Positions 1-8,841 of a stretch of 64,000 bases of DNA are shown piece after piece (position 1 is the first letter of the stretch; each line of letters begins with the position of its first letter). A program made the position numbers and the translations under genes. The stretch is from Streptomyces angustmyceticus (GTDB taxonomy: Bacteria > Actinomycetota > Actinomycetes > Streptomycetales > Streptomycetaceae): contig NZ_CP082945.1 in NCBI RefSeq assembly GCF_019933235.1, forward strand, positions 3,906,001 through 3,970,000. The letters are read 5' to 3'. The notes beneath the pieces are model-generated. The model was not told the DNA's origin. It searched no databases and saw nothing but the letters and a program-made list of their open reading frames with translations.

Positions 1-300
1 GGCCGCAGCACCCTGCACACCAGCCACGCCGACACCAGGACCAAGAACCCGTACAACACCTACCGGTACCCGGGGCTGCCGCCGACGCCGATCGACAACC
101 CCGGGGCCGACGCGCTGAAGGCGGCCGGCGCGCCGCCCGCGGGCGACTGGCTCTACTTCGTCACCGTCAAACCGGGCGACACCCGCTTCACCGCCGACTA
201 CCAGGAGCATCTGCGCAACGTCCGGGAGTTCAACAGCCGGCAGCAGGGCGCGGGAAGCGGGGGAAGCGGCAAGGGCGGAAGCGGTGGTGGCGGGGCTTAG
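1..300 (+). CDS. MltG/YceG-like endolytic transglycosylase, C-terminal end (5' partial)
   Basis: Frame 1 is open from the first base to TAG at 298-300 and encodes the last 99 residues of a protein that starts outside the window. The motifs NPYNTYRYPGLPP, PIDNPG and GDWLYFVTV are typical of the C-terminal lobe of YceG/MltG proteins, membrane-anchored enzymes that cleave nascent peptidoglycan and help end glycan strand elongation. The catalytic part is not visible here. The protein ends in a flexible Gly/Ser-rich tail. The downstream ABC genes converge on it. The family call is fairly secure; whether this is the main MltG of the organism cannot be judged. Confidence 0.7.
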   Translation, partial: GRSTLHTSHADTRTKNPYNTYRYPGLPPTPIDNPGADALKAAGAPPAGDWLYFVTVKPGDTRFTADYQEHLRNVREFNSRQQGAGSGGSGKGGSGGGGA

Positions 301-402
301 GGGGTTCCCCTTCGCGCCCGCCTCCACGCCCTCGCTCCCACGCCCTCGCTCCCCCGCCGGGCGCGCCTCGGTCCGTCCGGCCGCGCCGCGCCCCGGGCGT
401 CG

Positions 403-1179
403 TTACTCCTCGCCGGCCAGCGTGAGCGCCTTCAGGCGGCGGGCGGCGTACCAGGTGGCGGCGGCCGTGACGGCCACCAACAGGCCGATCGCGAGCGGCA
501 TCTGGACATCGGAGGTGATCGCGCCCTCCGCGGCGGCCTTCTGGCCGACCGCCAGCGCCCACTGCTGGACGCTGAGCGTCTTCGCGCCGGGGATGAGGTT
601 GCCCACCAGCGCCTCCCAGACCAGGGCGTAGACCAGGCCGAACACGACGGCGTGGCGGGTGATCGTGCCGAAGAGGAGGAAGAGGGCGCTGTAGGCCACC
701 GAGGCGACGGCCGCCGCCACCGCGTATCCGACCGCCATCTGCTGGCTGTTGCCGTTGAGGAGGAAGCCGGCGAGCAGCACGGGAAGGGCGGAGAAGGCGA
801 CCGTGACGCCTATCGCGACGCCGAGTTTGGTGAAGATGATCGTCGACCGGGACACCGGCTTGGAGAGGAGATAGACCACCGAGCCGTCGTCGATCTCCGG
901 GCCGATCGCCCCCGTACCGGCGATGACGCCGATCAGCGGGACCATCGTGCCCAGCGCGAAGCCGCCCAGGATGCCGCCGGCGGTGGAGTCGTCGGCACCG
1001 GCCAGCACGCGGACGGCCACCGAGAGCACCACCAGCAGGGCGGGCAGCACGAAGAGGATCAGGGCCCGGCGCCGGCCGAGCAGGGCGCGGTAGGTGAGCC
1101 GGGCGACGGTGGGGTGGAACAGTGACGTCTTCGGCGCGCCGGGGGGCGCGGCCGGGGCCGTCGGGGTGGTCGTGGACAT
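403..1179 (-). CDS. ABC-2 type transporter permease
   Basis: A 258-residue membrane protein with about six hydrophobic segments after a short Pro/Ala-rich cytoplasmic start. A segment near residues 95-110 (EIDDGSVVYLLSKPVSR) matches the ABC-2 permease loop that follows the second membrane helix. It lies 22 bp downstream of an ATPase gene on the same strand and is the last gene of a four-gene run, so it most likely forms an exporter with that ATPase. The substrate is unknown. Alternative: part of one hetero-tetrameric complex with both ATPases and both permeases of the cluster. Confidence 0.85.
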   Translation of the reverse strand: MSTTTPTAPAAPPGAPKTSLFHPTVARLTYRALLGRRRALILFVLPALLVVLSVAVRVLAGADDSTAGGILGGFALGTMVPLIGVIAGTGAIGPEIDDGSVVYLLSKPVSRSTIIFTKLGVAIGVTVAFSALPVLLAGFLLNGNSQQMAVGYAVAAAVASVAYSALFLLFGTITRHAVVFGLVYALVWEALVGNLIPGAKTLSVQQWALAVGQKAAAEGAITSDVQMPLAIGLLVAVTAAATWYAARRLKALTLAGEE

Positions 1180-1201
1180 GCGTCAGGGCTCCTTTCAGGC
1201 C

Positions 1202-2113
1202 TCAGGCCGCTACGAGGTAGGAGAAGACGGATTCCAGCGACTCGTCGGAGGGCGAGACCGTCAGGAGGCGGATGCCGTGGTCGCGGGCGACCCGCGGGAG
1301 GAGTTCGGTGAACCGGCCGAAGTCGATCGCCTGGACGCGCAGGGCGCCTTCGGCGAGGTCCACCTCGATGCCGGCCGTCGAGGGGTCGGCGATCAGCGCG
1401 CCGGCCAGCGCCCGGTCGTTGTCGGAGCGGACCAGATAGCGGTGCGGGCGGTCCGTCATCAGCCGGCGGATCTTGCGGAAGTCTCCGGAGGCGGCGTGCC
1501 GCCCGGCCACCACCACCTCGATGTGCGAGGCGAGTTGCTCGACCTCTTCGAGGATGTGCGAGGAGAACAGGACCGTGCGGCCCTGGTCGCCCATCTGCCG
1601 CAGCAGCTCCATCAGCTGCATCCGCTGGCGGGGGTCCATGCCGTTGAACGGCTCGTCGAGCAGCAGCACGGACGGGTCGTGGACCAGCGCGGAGGCCATC
1701 TTCACGCGCTGCCGCATGCCCTTGCTGTACGTCGAGATCTTGCGGTCCTGGGCGTACTCCATCTCGACGGTGGCCAGCGCCCTGGCGGCCTCCGCCCGGC
1801 CCAGGCCGTGCAACTCCGCGTTGGCGAGGACGAATTCGCGCCCCGTGAGGAAGTCGTACATCGCCTCGCGCTCCGGGACGACGCCGATGTGGCGGTAGCT
1901 GCCGGCCTGACGCCAGATGATGGTTCCGTCGAGGGTGACCGAACCGTTGGAGGGCGCGAGGAAGCCGCCCATCATGTTGATGAGGGTGGACTTTCCGGCG
2001 CCGTTGGGGCCGAGCAGGCCGGTCACGCCGGGGCCGATGGTCATGGTGATGTCGTTGACGGCGACGACGTTGCCGAACCAGCGCGAGACGTGGTCGATGG
2101 TGAGAGTGCTCAT
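1202..2113 (-). CDS. ABC transporter ATP-binding protein
   Basis: A 303-residue nucleotide-binding protein. Walker A is GPNGAGKST near residue 40, the signature is YSKGMRQR near 135, Walker B is VLLLDEP, and the H-loop is SSH. The C-terminal 90 residues are an accessory domain common in ABC-2 exporters. It sits between two permease genes on the minus strand, 79 bp after the upstream permease and 22 bp before the next. It should power export through one of them; the substrate is unknown. Confidence 0.9.
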   Translation of the reverse strand: MSTLTIDHVSRWFGNVVAVNDITMTIGPGVTGLLGPNGAGKSTLINMMGGFLAPSNGSVTLDGTIIWRQAGSYRHIGVVPEREAMYDFLTGREFVLANAELHGLGRAEAARALATVEMEYAQDRKISTYSKGMRQRVKMASALVHDPSVLLLDEPFNGMDPRQRMQLMELLRQMGDQGRTVLFSSHILEEVEQLASHIEVVVAGRHAASGDFRKIRRLMTDRPHRYLVRSDNDRALAGALIADPSTAGIEVDLAEGALRVQAIDFGRFTELLPRVARDHGIRLLTVSPSDESLESVFSYLVAA

Positions 2114-2192
2114 GGGCGCAGCCCATTCCTTTGGAGGGTGGTGGTCGTCGGGCCGGAGACGCGGGCGGCCGGGAGCCCGCGACGAGGGGCGG

Positions 2193-3119
2193 TCACAGTC
2201 CGGCCTTCCGGTAGCGGCGCATCAGCAGGGCGTAGCAGCCGACGATGACGGCCAGCGTGACGAGGAGGTAGACGAATCCCGCCCCGGTCGACGGCTCCAG
2301 GCCGTTGGGGAAGGAACTGGTGCCGCCGAGGAGGGTCGACTGCACCCCGTCGATCAGGGTGATCGGGGAGAACAGCCCCAGCCACCCGACGGCGGCCTCG
2401 TTGCCCTGGACGAAGGCGATCCCCTGGACGGCGCTCACGGCGGCGTAGGGAATGGTGAGCACGGCGATCACGGCGGCGACGCCGAAGCCCCGGCGCGGCG
2501 TCACCGCGGAGACGACCAGTCCTATCCCGGCGAACAGCAGCGACAGCAGCACCACGGAGACCAGTCCCTGGCCCAGCCCCTTGGTCTGGTCGCCGAAGTC
2601 CAGCTTCGCCAGCAGCGCCCCGACGTAGAGGACCAGCAGCGGGGCGGCGGTGAGGATGAACAGGGCACTGGCCATCGCCGCGAACTTCGACGCCACGTAG
2701 TCGACCCGCTCGATGGGCCGGGAGAAGTACAGCGGGATGGACTTGAAGCGCAGGTCCCGTGAGACCGACTGCGGGGCCTGGGCGGCCAGATAGAGGCCGA
2801 TGACGGCCTGGAGGTAGACGGCGTAACGGGAGTAGCCGACGGGGAGGCTGGATGCCTTGGTGACCACCGCCACCGCGACCATGATCGCGGCGGGCAGGCA
2901 CATCACCGCGAAGAGCAGCATCGGCAGCACCTTGCTCTTGGCCGAACGGCCCAGACCGTAGGCGCCGCGCAGGCTCTGCGAGAAGAGCGACCGGCGGGCG
3001 TAGGCGCGGCCCAGGCGGGGGCCGTCGTAGTGGCGGTAGCCGATGTTGTGGATGTAGGCGCCGCCCGGCGCGGCGGATACCGGCGCCGCGGACGCGGGCG
3101 TCGTGGGCTCAGGCGACAT
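2193..3119 (-). CDS. ABC transporter permease
   Basis: A 308-residue membrane protein. Residues 20-45 hold the motif YRHYDGPRLGR found in a family of actinobacterial ABC-2-like permeases, followed by about six membrane segments. Its ATG overlaps the last 11 bases of the preceding ATPase gene, which points to translational coupling and a joint complex. It is the second gene of the four-gene exporter cluster. The substrate cannot be read from the sequence. Confidence 0.82.
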   Translation of the reverse strand: MSPEPTTPASAAPVSAAPGGAYIHNIGYRHYDGPRLGRAYARRSLFSQSLRGAYGLGRSAKSKVLPMLLFAVMCLPAAIMVAVAVVTKASSLPVGYSRYAVYLQAVIGLYLAAQAPQSVSRDLRFKSIPLYFSRPIERVDYVASKFAAMASALFILTAAPLLVLYVGALLAKLDFGDQTKGLGQGLVSVVLLSLLFAGIGLVVSAVTPRRGFGVAAVIAVLTIPYAAVSAVQGIAFVQGNEAAVGWLGLFSPITLIDGVQSTLLGGTSSFPNGLEPSTGAGFVYLLVTLAVIVGCYALLMRRYRKAGL

Positions 3120-4164
3120 CGTGGGCGCCTCCGTCCTGGGTGGCGTACGGGGCGCTCGGGGCGCCTGCGGTGGCGGGGGTGGCGGCCGCCGTGTCCGCCT
3201 CGCGGAAGACCTCGGCGATCCGGTGCCGGCGCTGTTCCATCCGGATCAGGCCGAGCCCGAGACCGGCGACGGCGTCCCGCACCAGGTCGTAGGTCTCCTC
3301 CCCGGCCGCCTCGACATACAGGAGGTGCCCGGCGGAGGCGAGACTCTCCGCGGCGGCCGTACCGGTGGTCACCGTGGCTCCGGCGGCGGTCAGGGCCTCG
3401 CGCAGCGCCCGGGTGCCGTCCGGGTGCGCGTCGGTGTCCGTGACCTCGACCGCCAGCGAGGCGGTGACCTGGGTGAACTCGTCGGTCGACGAGGAGCGCA
3501 GCAGCTTCCCGCCGTCGATGACGACGACGTGGTCACAGGTCCGCTCCAGCTCACCGAGGAGGTGGGAGGTCACCAGGACGGAGATCCCGAAATCGGTGTG
3601 CACACGGCGGATCAGGCCGAGCATCTCGTCCCGCCCGGCCGGGTCCAGGCCGTTGGTGGGCTCGTCGAGGAACACCAGCTGCGGGTCGTGGACCAGCGCC
3701 TGCGCCAGCTTCACCCGCTGCTTCATGCCCGTGGAGTAGCCGCCGATGGGGCGGTAGCGCTCCTCGTAGAGGCCGACGTGGCGCAGGGTGTCCGCGGTGC
3801 GCTCGCGGGCGGCGGCCGGCGGCAGGCCGGACATCCGCGCCATGTGCACGACGAATTCCGTGGCCGAGACGTCCGGCGGCAGGCAGTCGTGCTCGGGCAT
3901 GTAGCCGACCCGCTCACGGATGGTGGCGCCGTCCTTGGTCACGTCCAGACCGAGGACGTGCGCCGTCCCTTCGGTGGCCGGAGCCAGGCCCAGGAGGATC
4001 TTGATCAGGGTGGACTTACCGGCACCGTTGGCACCCACCAGGCCCGTTACGCCGGGGGCGATGTCAAGGGAGAGCCGGTCCAAGGCGGTCACCCGCGGGA
4101 ACCGCTTGCTCAGGCTTTCGGTCACGATCACAGTCACGTCCTCGACGGTAGTGGCGTCGGCCAC
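3109..4164 (-). CDS. ABC transporter ATP-binding protein (first gene of the operon)
   Basis: A 351-residue ATPase with Walker A GANGAGKST near residue 45, signature YSTGMKQR near 145, Walker B LVFLDEP and H-loop TSH. A regulatory or accessory C-terminal domain follows, ending in an Ala/Pro-rich tail. It is the first gene of the minus-strand cluster 4164-403, and its end overlaps the permease start by 11 bp. The start lies 47 bp from a TACG-N4-CGTA palindrome whose inverted twin sits before the divergent peptidase gene, so the two transcripts may be controlled together. Substrate unknown. Confidence 0.9.
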   Translation of the reverse strand: MADATTVEDVTVIVTESLSKRFPRVTALDRLSLDIAPGVTGLVGANGAGKSTLIKILLGLAPATEGTAHVLGLDVTKDGATIRERVGYMPEHDCLPPDVSATEFVVHMARMSGLPPAAARERTADTLRHVGLYEERYRPIGGYSTGMKQRVKLAQALVHDPQLVFLDEPTNGLDPAGRDEMLGLIRRVHTDFGISVLVTSHLLGELERTCDHVVVIDGGKLLRSSSTDEFTQVTASLAVEVTDTDAHPDGTRALREALTAAGATVTTGTAAAESLASAGHLLYVEAAGEETYDLVRDAVAGLGLGLIRMEQRRHRIAEVFREADTAAATPATAGAPSAPYATQDGGAHDVA

Positions 4165-4210
4165 AGCGGTCGTCAGACCAGACGATGGGATGTGCCTCCC
4201 CCTGCGGTAT

Positions 4211-4222
4211 TACGTGCCCGTA
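4211..4222. promoter_or_regulatory. Candidate operator, copy 1 (TACGTGCCCGTA)
   Basis: TACGTGCCCGTA is an interrupted palindrome (TACG-N4-CGTA). It lies 47 bp upstream of the ABC operon start. Its exact reverse complement recurs at 4326-4337 before the divergent M24 gene. The binding protein is unknown. Confidence 0.4.
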
Positions 4223-4325
4223 GGGGTCTCCTTCTCCGAGCTGCCATGGCGTCGGGGTCGCGGTGCGGATCCGACGGCCCTCTTGACGCAGCCTCCGGTC
4301 ATTGTCACATTCATCCATGTCAAGT

Positions 4326-4337
4326 TACGGGCACGTA
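4326..4337. promoter_or_regulatory. Candidate operator, copy 2 (TACGGGCACGTA)
   Basis: Exact reverse complement of the site at 4211-4222, placed 34 bp upstream of the M24 peptidase start. The pair is nearly symmetrical between two divergent genes, which suits one regulator binding both promoters or looping between them. Confidence 0.4.
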
Positions 4338-4371
4338 CCGCGATGCACCGCTCACGGACGGACGGTTGGCG

Positions 4372-5238
4372 ATGGCCTCAGTCACCTCAGCGACCTCACC
4401 ACGAGCCGGAGAACTCACCGCCGGGCTACGGGGGTTCAGAGAGGTCCAGCGGCTCGCCTACGCCTGCGCGGAGGCGGTGGCCGCGCAGCTCAGGCCCGGT
4501 GTCACCGAGCGGGCGGCGGCACGGATGCAGCGCGAGTGGCTGCACGAGCGCGGCGTGCGGGACTGGTTCCACCTGCCGTTCGCCTGGTTCGGCGACCGCA
4601 CCGCCTTCGTCAACTTCCGGGTACCGCTGCAGTTCTTCCCGACCCACCGCGAGCTGGAGCCGGGGATGCCCTTCATCCTCGACATGGCACCGGTCCACCG
4701 GGGCTTCACGGCCGACATCGGCTACTCCGGATGTCTCGGCCTCAACCCCGTGCACGACCGGCTGCTCGCCGACCTCGAAGCGCACCGGGAGCTGATCCTG
4801 TGCGAGGTGCGCGAGCGGCGCCCGCTGCGGGAGATCTACGAGGACGTCGACCGGCTGATGACGCGGCAGGGCCACGCCAACCGCCACCGCGCCTACCCCT
4901 TCGGCGTCATCGCGCACAAGGTCGACCGGGTCCGGCAGCGCCGCTGGGCCCCGACCCTCTTCGGGTTCGGCACGCGGGCCCTGAAGGGTCTGGCCTCCGA
5001 CGCGCTGCACGGCCACCGCGAGGGCTGGTCCCCGCTGTGGAGCCCCTACACCTTCTCCGACCACCCGCCGCAGCCCGGGCTGTGGGCGGTCGAACCCCAC
5101 CTCGGGTTCCGGGGGACGGGCGCGAAGTTCGAGGAACTCCTGGTCGTCACGGACTCCAAGGACCCCCAGGAGAGCGCCTTTTGGCTGGACGACGATCTGC
5201 CGCATGTGCGGCGCTGGCAGGAGGAGAAGGCAGCGTGA
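4372..5238 (+). CDS. M24 family metallopeptidase (Xaa-Pro aminopeptidase-like)
   Basis: A 288-residue protein with the pita-bread peptidase fold. All five expected metal ligands can be placed: Asp104 (FILDMAP), Asp115 (FTADIGYS), His182 (VIAHK), Glu241 (AVEPH) and Glu254 or 255 (FEELL). This suggests an active two-metal aminopeptidase or prolidase. It lacks the N-terminal domain of classical PepP, as do other short members. ATG 4372 is chosen because the longer frame runs back into the divergent ABC gene. The stop codon overlaps the GTG of the next gene (GTGA), so the two are probably translated together. Confidence 0.85.
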   Translation: MASVTSATSPRAGELTAGLRGFREVQRLAYACAEAVAAQLRPGVTERAAARMQREWLHERGVRDWFHLPFAWFGDRTAFVNFRVPLQFFPTHRELEPGMPFILDMAPVHRGFTADIGYSGCLGLNPVHDRLLADLEAHRELILCEVRERRPLREIYEDVDRLMTRQGHANRHRAYPFGVIAHKVDRVRQRRWAPTLFGFGTRALKGLASDALHGHREGWSPLWSPYTFSDHPPQPGLWAVEPHLGFRGTGAKFEELLVVTDSKDPQESAFWLDDDLPHVRRWQEEKAA

Positions 5239-7220
5239 ACACGGGACGTGATCAGGGTCCGGACGAGGGACAGGAGCCGGGGCGGGGGCAGGCGCCCGGG
5301 CAGGAGCAGGGGCCGGGGCAAGGGCCGGGGCAGGTGCCTTCGCCTGTGCGCGGGCCCGTGCGGAGCAGGGCGCTTGGCCGGCGGGCGGGTCGGCGGCGGG
5401 AGGCTGACCGGCGGCGGCCGGGCCGGGTGCAGCGGACCGGGGCCGGGGCCGGGAGCGGTGCGGGGCTCGACGGGGCGCGGGAGCGCCGGGTGCGGACCGG
5501 TGGCATCGAGCTGTGCGTGGCCGAGCTGGGGGATCCTGCACGGCCCACGGTGATGCTGGTGCACGGCTATCCGGACAGCAAGGAGGTGTGGTCCGAGGTC
5601 GCCCGCGGCCTGGCCGACCGCTTCCATGTGGTGCTCTACGACGTCCGGGGCTGCGGCCGGTCCACCGCCCCGCGGCCGCTGCGCGGCGGCTTCACCCTGG
5701 AGAAGCTGACCGACGACTTCCTGGCCGTCGCCGACGCCGTCAGCCCCGGCCGCCCGGTCCATGTGGTCGGCCACGACTGGGGCTCGGTACAGGCCTGGGA
5801 GTTCGCCACGGTGCGCCGTACCGAGGGCCGGATCGCCTCCTTCACCTCCCTGTCGGGACCGTCCCTGGACCACTTCGGCCACTGGATCAAGAAGCGCATG
5901 GCCCGCCCCACTCCCCGGCGCGCGGCCCAGCTCCTCAACCAGAGCGCCAAGTCCTGGTACGTCGGCCTGCTGCACACGCCCGTCCTGCCCGAGCTGGCGT
6001 GGAAGGGCCCGCTCGGCACGCGCTGGCCGCAGATCCTGCAGCGGATGGAGAAGGTACCGGGCGGCGACTACCCGACCGACTCCCTGCCGACCGACGCCGC
6101 CCACGGCGCCTGGCTCTACCGCGACAACGTCCTCCCCCGGCTCCGCCGTCCGCGCACCGACGCCTACGCGCACTGTCCGGTCCAGCTCATCACCCCGACC
6201 GGCGACGCCTTCCTCTCCCCGCGGCTGTACGACGACCTGGAGCAGTGGGCGCCGCAGCTGGTGCGCCGCACCCTGCCGGCCAAGCACTGGGTACCGCGCA
6301 CCCGCCCCGATCAGCTCGTCTCCTGGATCGGCGAGTTCGTCACCGCCAAGGAGGAGGGGGACCCGGCGAAGCGGGTCGTGGCGTCGGGCCCGCACGCCGA
6401 CTGGTTCGGCGGCCAGCTGGTACTGGTGACCGGTGCGGCCGGCGGTATCGGCCGGGCGACGGCGTTCGCCTTCGCCGAGGCCGGCGCGCGGATCATCGCC
6501 GTCGACCGGGACGGCGAGGGCGCGGCGCGCACCGCCGAGATGTCCCGGCTGATCGGTGCGCCGGCGGCCTGGGCGGAGGCCGTCGACGTCTCGGACGAGG
6601 CGGCGATGGAGAAGCTCGCCGACAAGGCCGACGCCGAGTACGGCACCGTCGACGTCCTGGTGAACAACGCCGGCATCGGGCTGTCCGGCCCCTTCCTGCA
6701 GACCAGCACGGAGGACTGGAAGAAGGTGCTGGACGTCAACCTGTGGGGCGTCGTCCACGGCTGCCGGATCTTCGGCACCCGGATGGCGCACCGCGGACAG
6801 GGCGGCCATATCGTCAACATCGCCTCGGCCGCCGCCTTCCTGCCGTCGAGGGTGCTGCCCGCCTACAGCACGTCCAAGGCGGCCGTTCTGATGCTCAGCG
6901 AGTGCCTGCGTGCCGAACTGGCCGGTCAGGGCATCGGCGTATCGGCCATCTGCCCAGGACTGGTCAACACCGGCATCACCGCCTCGGCCCGCTTCACCGG
7001 TGTCCCGGCCGACGAGGAGAAGCGCCGCCAGGCCACGGCCGCTCGGATGTACCGGCTGCGCAACTACCCGCCGGAGAAGGTCGCCGACGCCATCCTGCGT
7101 GCGGTGGTCCGCAACCAGGCGGTGGTGCCGGTCACCCCCGAAGCCCGCGGCGCCCACCTGATGTCCCGCTTCACCCCCCGCGCACTGCGCGCCCTCGCCC
7201 GCTTCGAGCCCCGGTTGTAG
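5235..7220 (+). CDS. Fusion of alpha/beta hydrolase and short-chain dehydrogenase
   Basis: GTG 5235 overlaps the upstream stop as GTGA and gives 661 residues. Residues 1-85 are a Gly/Gln/Arg-rich region of low complexity. Residues 86-372 are an alpha/beta hydrolase with VHGYPDS and GHDWGS, where Asp181 takes the nucleophile place seen in epoxide hydrolases and haloalkane dehalogenases, and His351 is the likely catalytic base. Residues 392-661 are an SDR with TGAAGGIG, NNAG, Ser531 and YSTSK (Tyr544, Lys548). A hydrolase and a NAD(P)-dependent oxidoreductase in one chain suggests sequential steps on one substrate, for instance opening an epoxide or ester and then oxidising the alcohol. The substrate is unknown. 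Confidence 0.88.
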   Translation: MNTGRDQGPDEGQEPGRGQAPGQEQGPGQGPGQVPSPVRGPVRSRALGRRAGRRREADRRRPGRVQRTGAGAGSGAGLDGARERRVRTGGIELCVAELGDPARPTVMLVHGYPDSKEVWSEVARGLADRFHVVLYDVRGCGRSTAPRPLRGGFTLEKLTDDFLAVADAVSPGRPVHVVGHDWGSVQAWEFATVRRTEGRIASFTSLSGPSLDHFGHWIKKRMARPTPRRAAQLLNQSAKSWYVGLLHTPVLPELAWKGPLGTRWPQILQRMEKVPGGDYPTDSLPTDAAHGAWLYRDNVLPRLRRPRTDAYAHCPVQLITPTGDAFLSPRLYDDLEQWAPQLVRRTLPAKHWVPRTRPDQLVSWIGEFVTAKEEGDPAKRVVASGPHADWFGGQLVLVTGAAGGIGRATAFAFAEAGARIIAVDRDGEGAARTAEMSRLIGAPAAWAEAVDVSDEAAMEKLADKADAEYGTVDVLVNNAGIGLSGPFLQTSTEDWKKVLDVNLWGVVHGCRIFGTRMAHRGQGGHIVNIASAAAFLPSRVLPAYSTSKAAVLMLSECLRAELAGQGIGVSAICPGLVNTGITASARFTGVPADEEKRRQATAARMYRLRNYPPEKVADAILRAVVRNQAVVPVTPEARGAHLMSRFTPRALRALARFEPRL

Positions 7221-7674
7221 CCGGGAGGTGGGGACGGGCAGTGGGGAGGAGAGCTTGGTGCGGGAGTTGGAGAGGGGAAGGGAGGGGAGGGGAGCTTGGG
7301 CGGGAGGTGCGGCTCCCGGAGGTGCGGCTCCCGGAGGTGCGGCTCCCGGGCCAGGGCGCACCGCCCGGTCCCGCCGCGCCGGGTCTCGCCGCTCCGAGTG
7401 CCGTCCGACGGGTAGGAGACGCCGCTCTCGCGAGCAGCACCGGCAGGCGCCCACCAGTTCCGCCGCGCCGTCCGCACCGGGCTGCTGCCCAGTCGGCGTG
7501 AGCGGGGAGCGGCGATTCCCCGGTGTCCGCGGCGGCCGTACCATCCCTCGCAGGAAGGGTCACTGCGCACGGCCGTCGCCTGTCCGACGTCCTCCCCGGC
7601 CGCACGGGCCACGACGGGCGCGACGGGCCGCGCGGCCCTCTCGTAGCGCACGGCCCGTCGTAAGGAGCACCCCC
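7221..7674. other. Intergenic region with G-rich tracts and a 15-bp minisatellite
   Basis: No gene is supported here. The upstream-open frame of the MerR gene gives only low-complexity translation. After the stop at 7220 come two G-quadruplex-type motifs on the plus strand (7223-7246 and 7274-7292), then three tandem 15-bp units (7303-7347). A purine-rich Shine-Dalgarno sequence (AAGGAG) near 7662 precedes the MerR start. Confidence 0.6.
7303..7347. repeat. Three tandem copies of a 15-bp unit
   Basis: The unit GGAGGTGCGGCTCCC occurs three times without a change at 7303, 7318 and 7333. Each unit is self-complementary at its ends (GGAG/CTCC), so the transcript could form a row of small hairpins. 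It may act as a terminator or simply be a slippage product. Confidence 0.7.
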
Positions 7675-8841
7675 GTGACCGAGCAGCCGCCGACGGCCGA
7701 ATACCGCATCGAGGATCTGGCGCACCTCAGCGGCGCCACGGTCCGCACGATCCGCGCCTATCAGGACCGCGGGCTGCTGCCCCGCCCGGAACGCCGCGGC
7801 CGGGCCAATGTCTACGGGGGTGCCCATCTGGCCCGGCTGCGCCAGATCGCCGGGCTGCTCGACCGTGGCTACACCCTCGCCAGCATCAAGGAACTCCTCG
7901 AAGCCTGGGACGCGGGCCTCGATCTCGGCGGGGTCCTGGGCCTGGTCGCCGAGATCGACGGGCCGTGGACCGACGAGGTGGCGTCCCGCATCAGCCGCCC
8001 GGACCTGGCCGCCGCCTTGGGGGGGACCTCCGACGAGGAAGCGATCGCCGAGGCCGTCGAACTGGGCGTCCTGGAACGGATCCCCGGCGAGGGCGGCGAG
8101 TTCCTCGTGCCCAGCCCGCAGGAGCTCGCCGTCGCCGTCGAACTGCACTCCGCCGGCGTCCCTCTCCCGGCGATCTCCGGTCATCTGCGGGAGGTGCGGG
8201 GCCAGGTCGAGCACATCGCGGCCCGCTTCCTGGACTTCACCACCGAGCATGTCTTCCAGCCCTTCCTGGACCACCCGCCCACCGAGGCCGAAGCCGCGGA
8301 GGCCGCCGCCCTCGTCCGCCGGCTGCGCCCCCTGGCCCAGCAGACCATCGACGCCGAACTCGCCCGCGCCATGCGCACTCTGGCCACCCGGTACCTCCGC
8401 CACCACCTCAGCGAGGCACTGCCGGCCGAGACGTCGTCGGCAGAGGCCCCACCGACGGAGGCGCTGAGGTCCGTCGAGGCGCGGTCCCCGCGGCGGCCGG
8501 CAGGGGACAACGCCGAGCGGGAGCAGGCCGGGTCGGCCGGGGCCGGAACGCCGTCCGAGGCAGGAGCGGGGAGCGTGCCCGGCCCTCGCGCCACCCAAGA
8601 GCCGTTGCCGGTCGCCCCGTCGGCCGTACCCGGCCCGGTCGCGGACCCCCGCGCCACGCCGGGCTCCGGTGCGGTGCCGGAAACGGTGGTGCTGCCCGCC
8701 GAGGCGGTGCAAGCCGTGCGCGCCCTCGTGGGCGCGGAGAACACGGCCGCCTTCATTGCCGCCGCCGCTCGGCGTGAGGTGCAGGCCCGCACCATGGATG
8801 CCCTGGCCTCGGGTGGAAGCGGGACGGCGCCGTCAGACTGA
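7675..8841 (+). CDS. MerR family transcriptional regulator with long C-terminal part
   Basis: GTG 7675 has AAGGAG 8 bp upstream; the 388-residue product starts with the MerR helix-turn-helix (YRIEDLAHLSGATVRTIRAYQ, residues 9-28) and its wing. Residues 75-245 form a helical region predicted to dimerise or sense. Residues 245-335 are Ala/Pro/Glu-rich and probably unstructured. A last conserved block (VVLPAEAVQAVRALVG) near 340-380 closes the protein. MerR proteins usually have 100-280 residues, so this one is long. No Cys-based metal site is evident, so the effector is probably organic. The nearest possible targets are its own promoter and unknown distant genes. Confidence 0.85.
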   Translation: MTEQPPTAEYRIEDLAHLSGATVRTIRAYQDRGLLPRPERRGRANVYGGAHLARLRQIAGLLDRGYTLASIKELLEAWDAGLDLGGVLGLVAEIDGPWTDEVASRISRPDLAAALGGTSDEEAIAEAVELGVLERIPGEGGEFLVPSPQELAVAVELHSAGVPLPAISGHLREVRGQVEHIAARFLDFTTEHVFQPFLDHPPTEAEAAEAAALVRRLRPLAQQTIDAELARAMRTLATRYLRHHLSEALPAETSSAEAPPTEALRSVEARSPRRPAGDNAEREQAGSAGAGTPSEAGAGSVPGPRATQEPLPVAPSAVPGPVADPRATPGSGAVPETVVLPAEAVQAVRALVGAENTAAFIAAAARREVQARTMDALASGGSGTAPSD

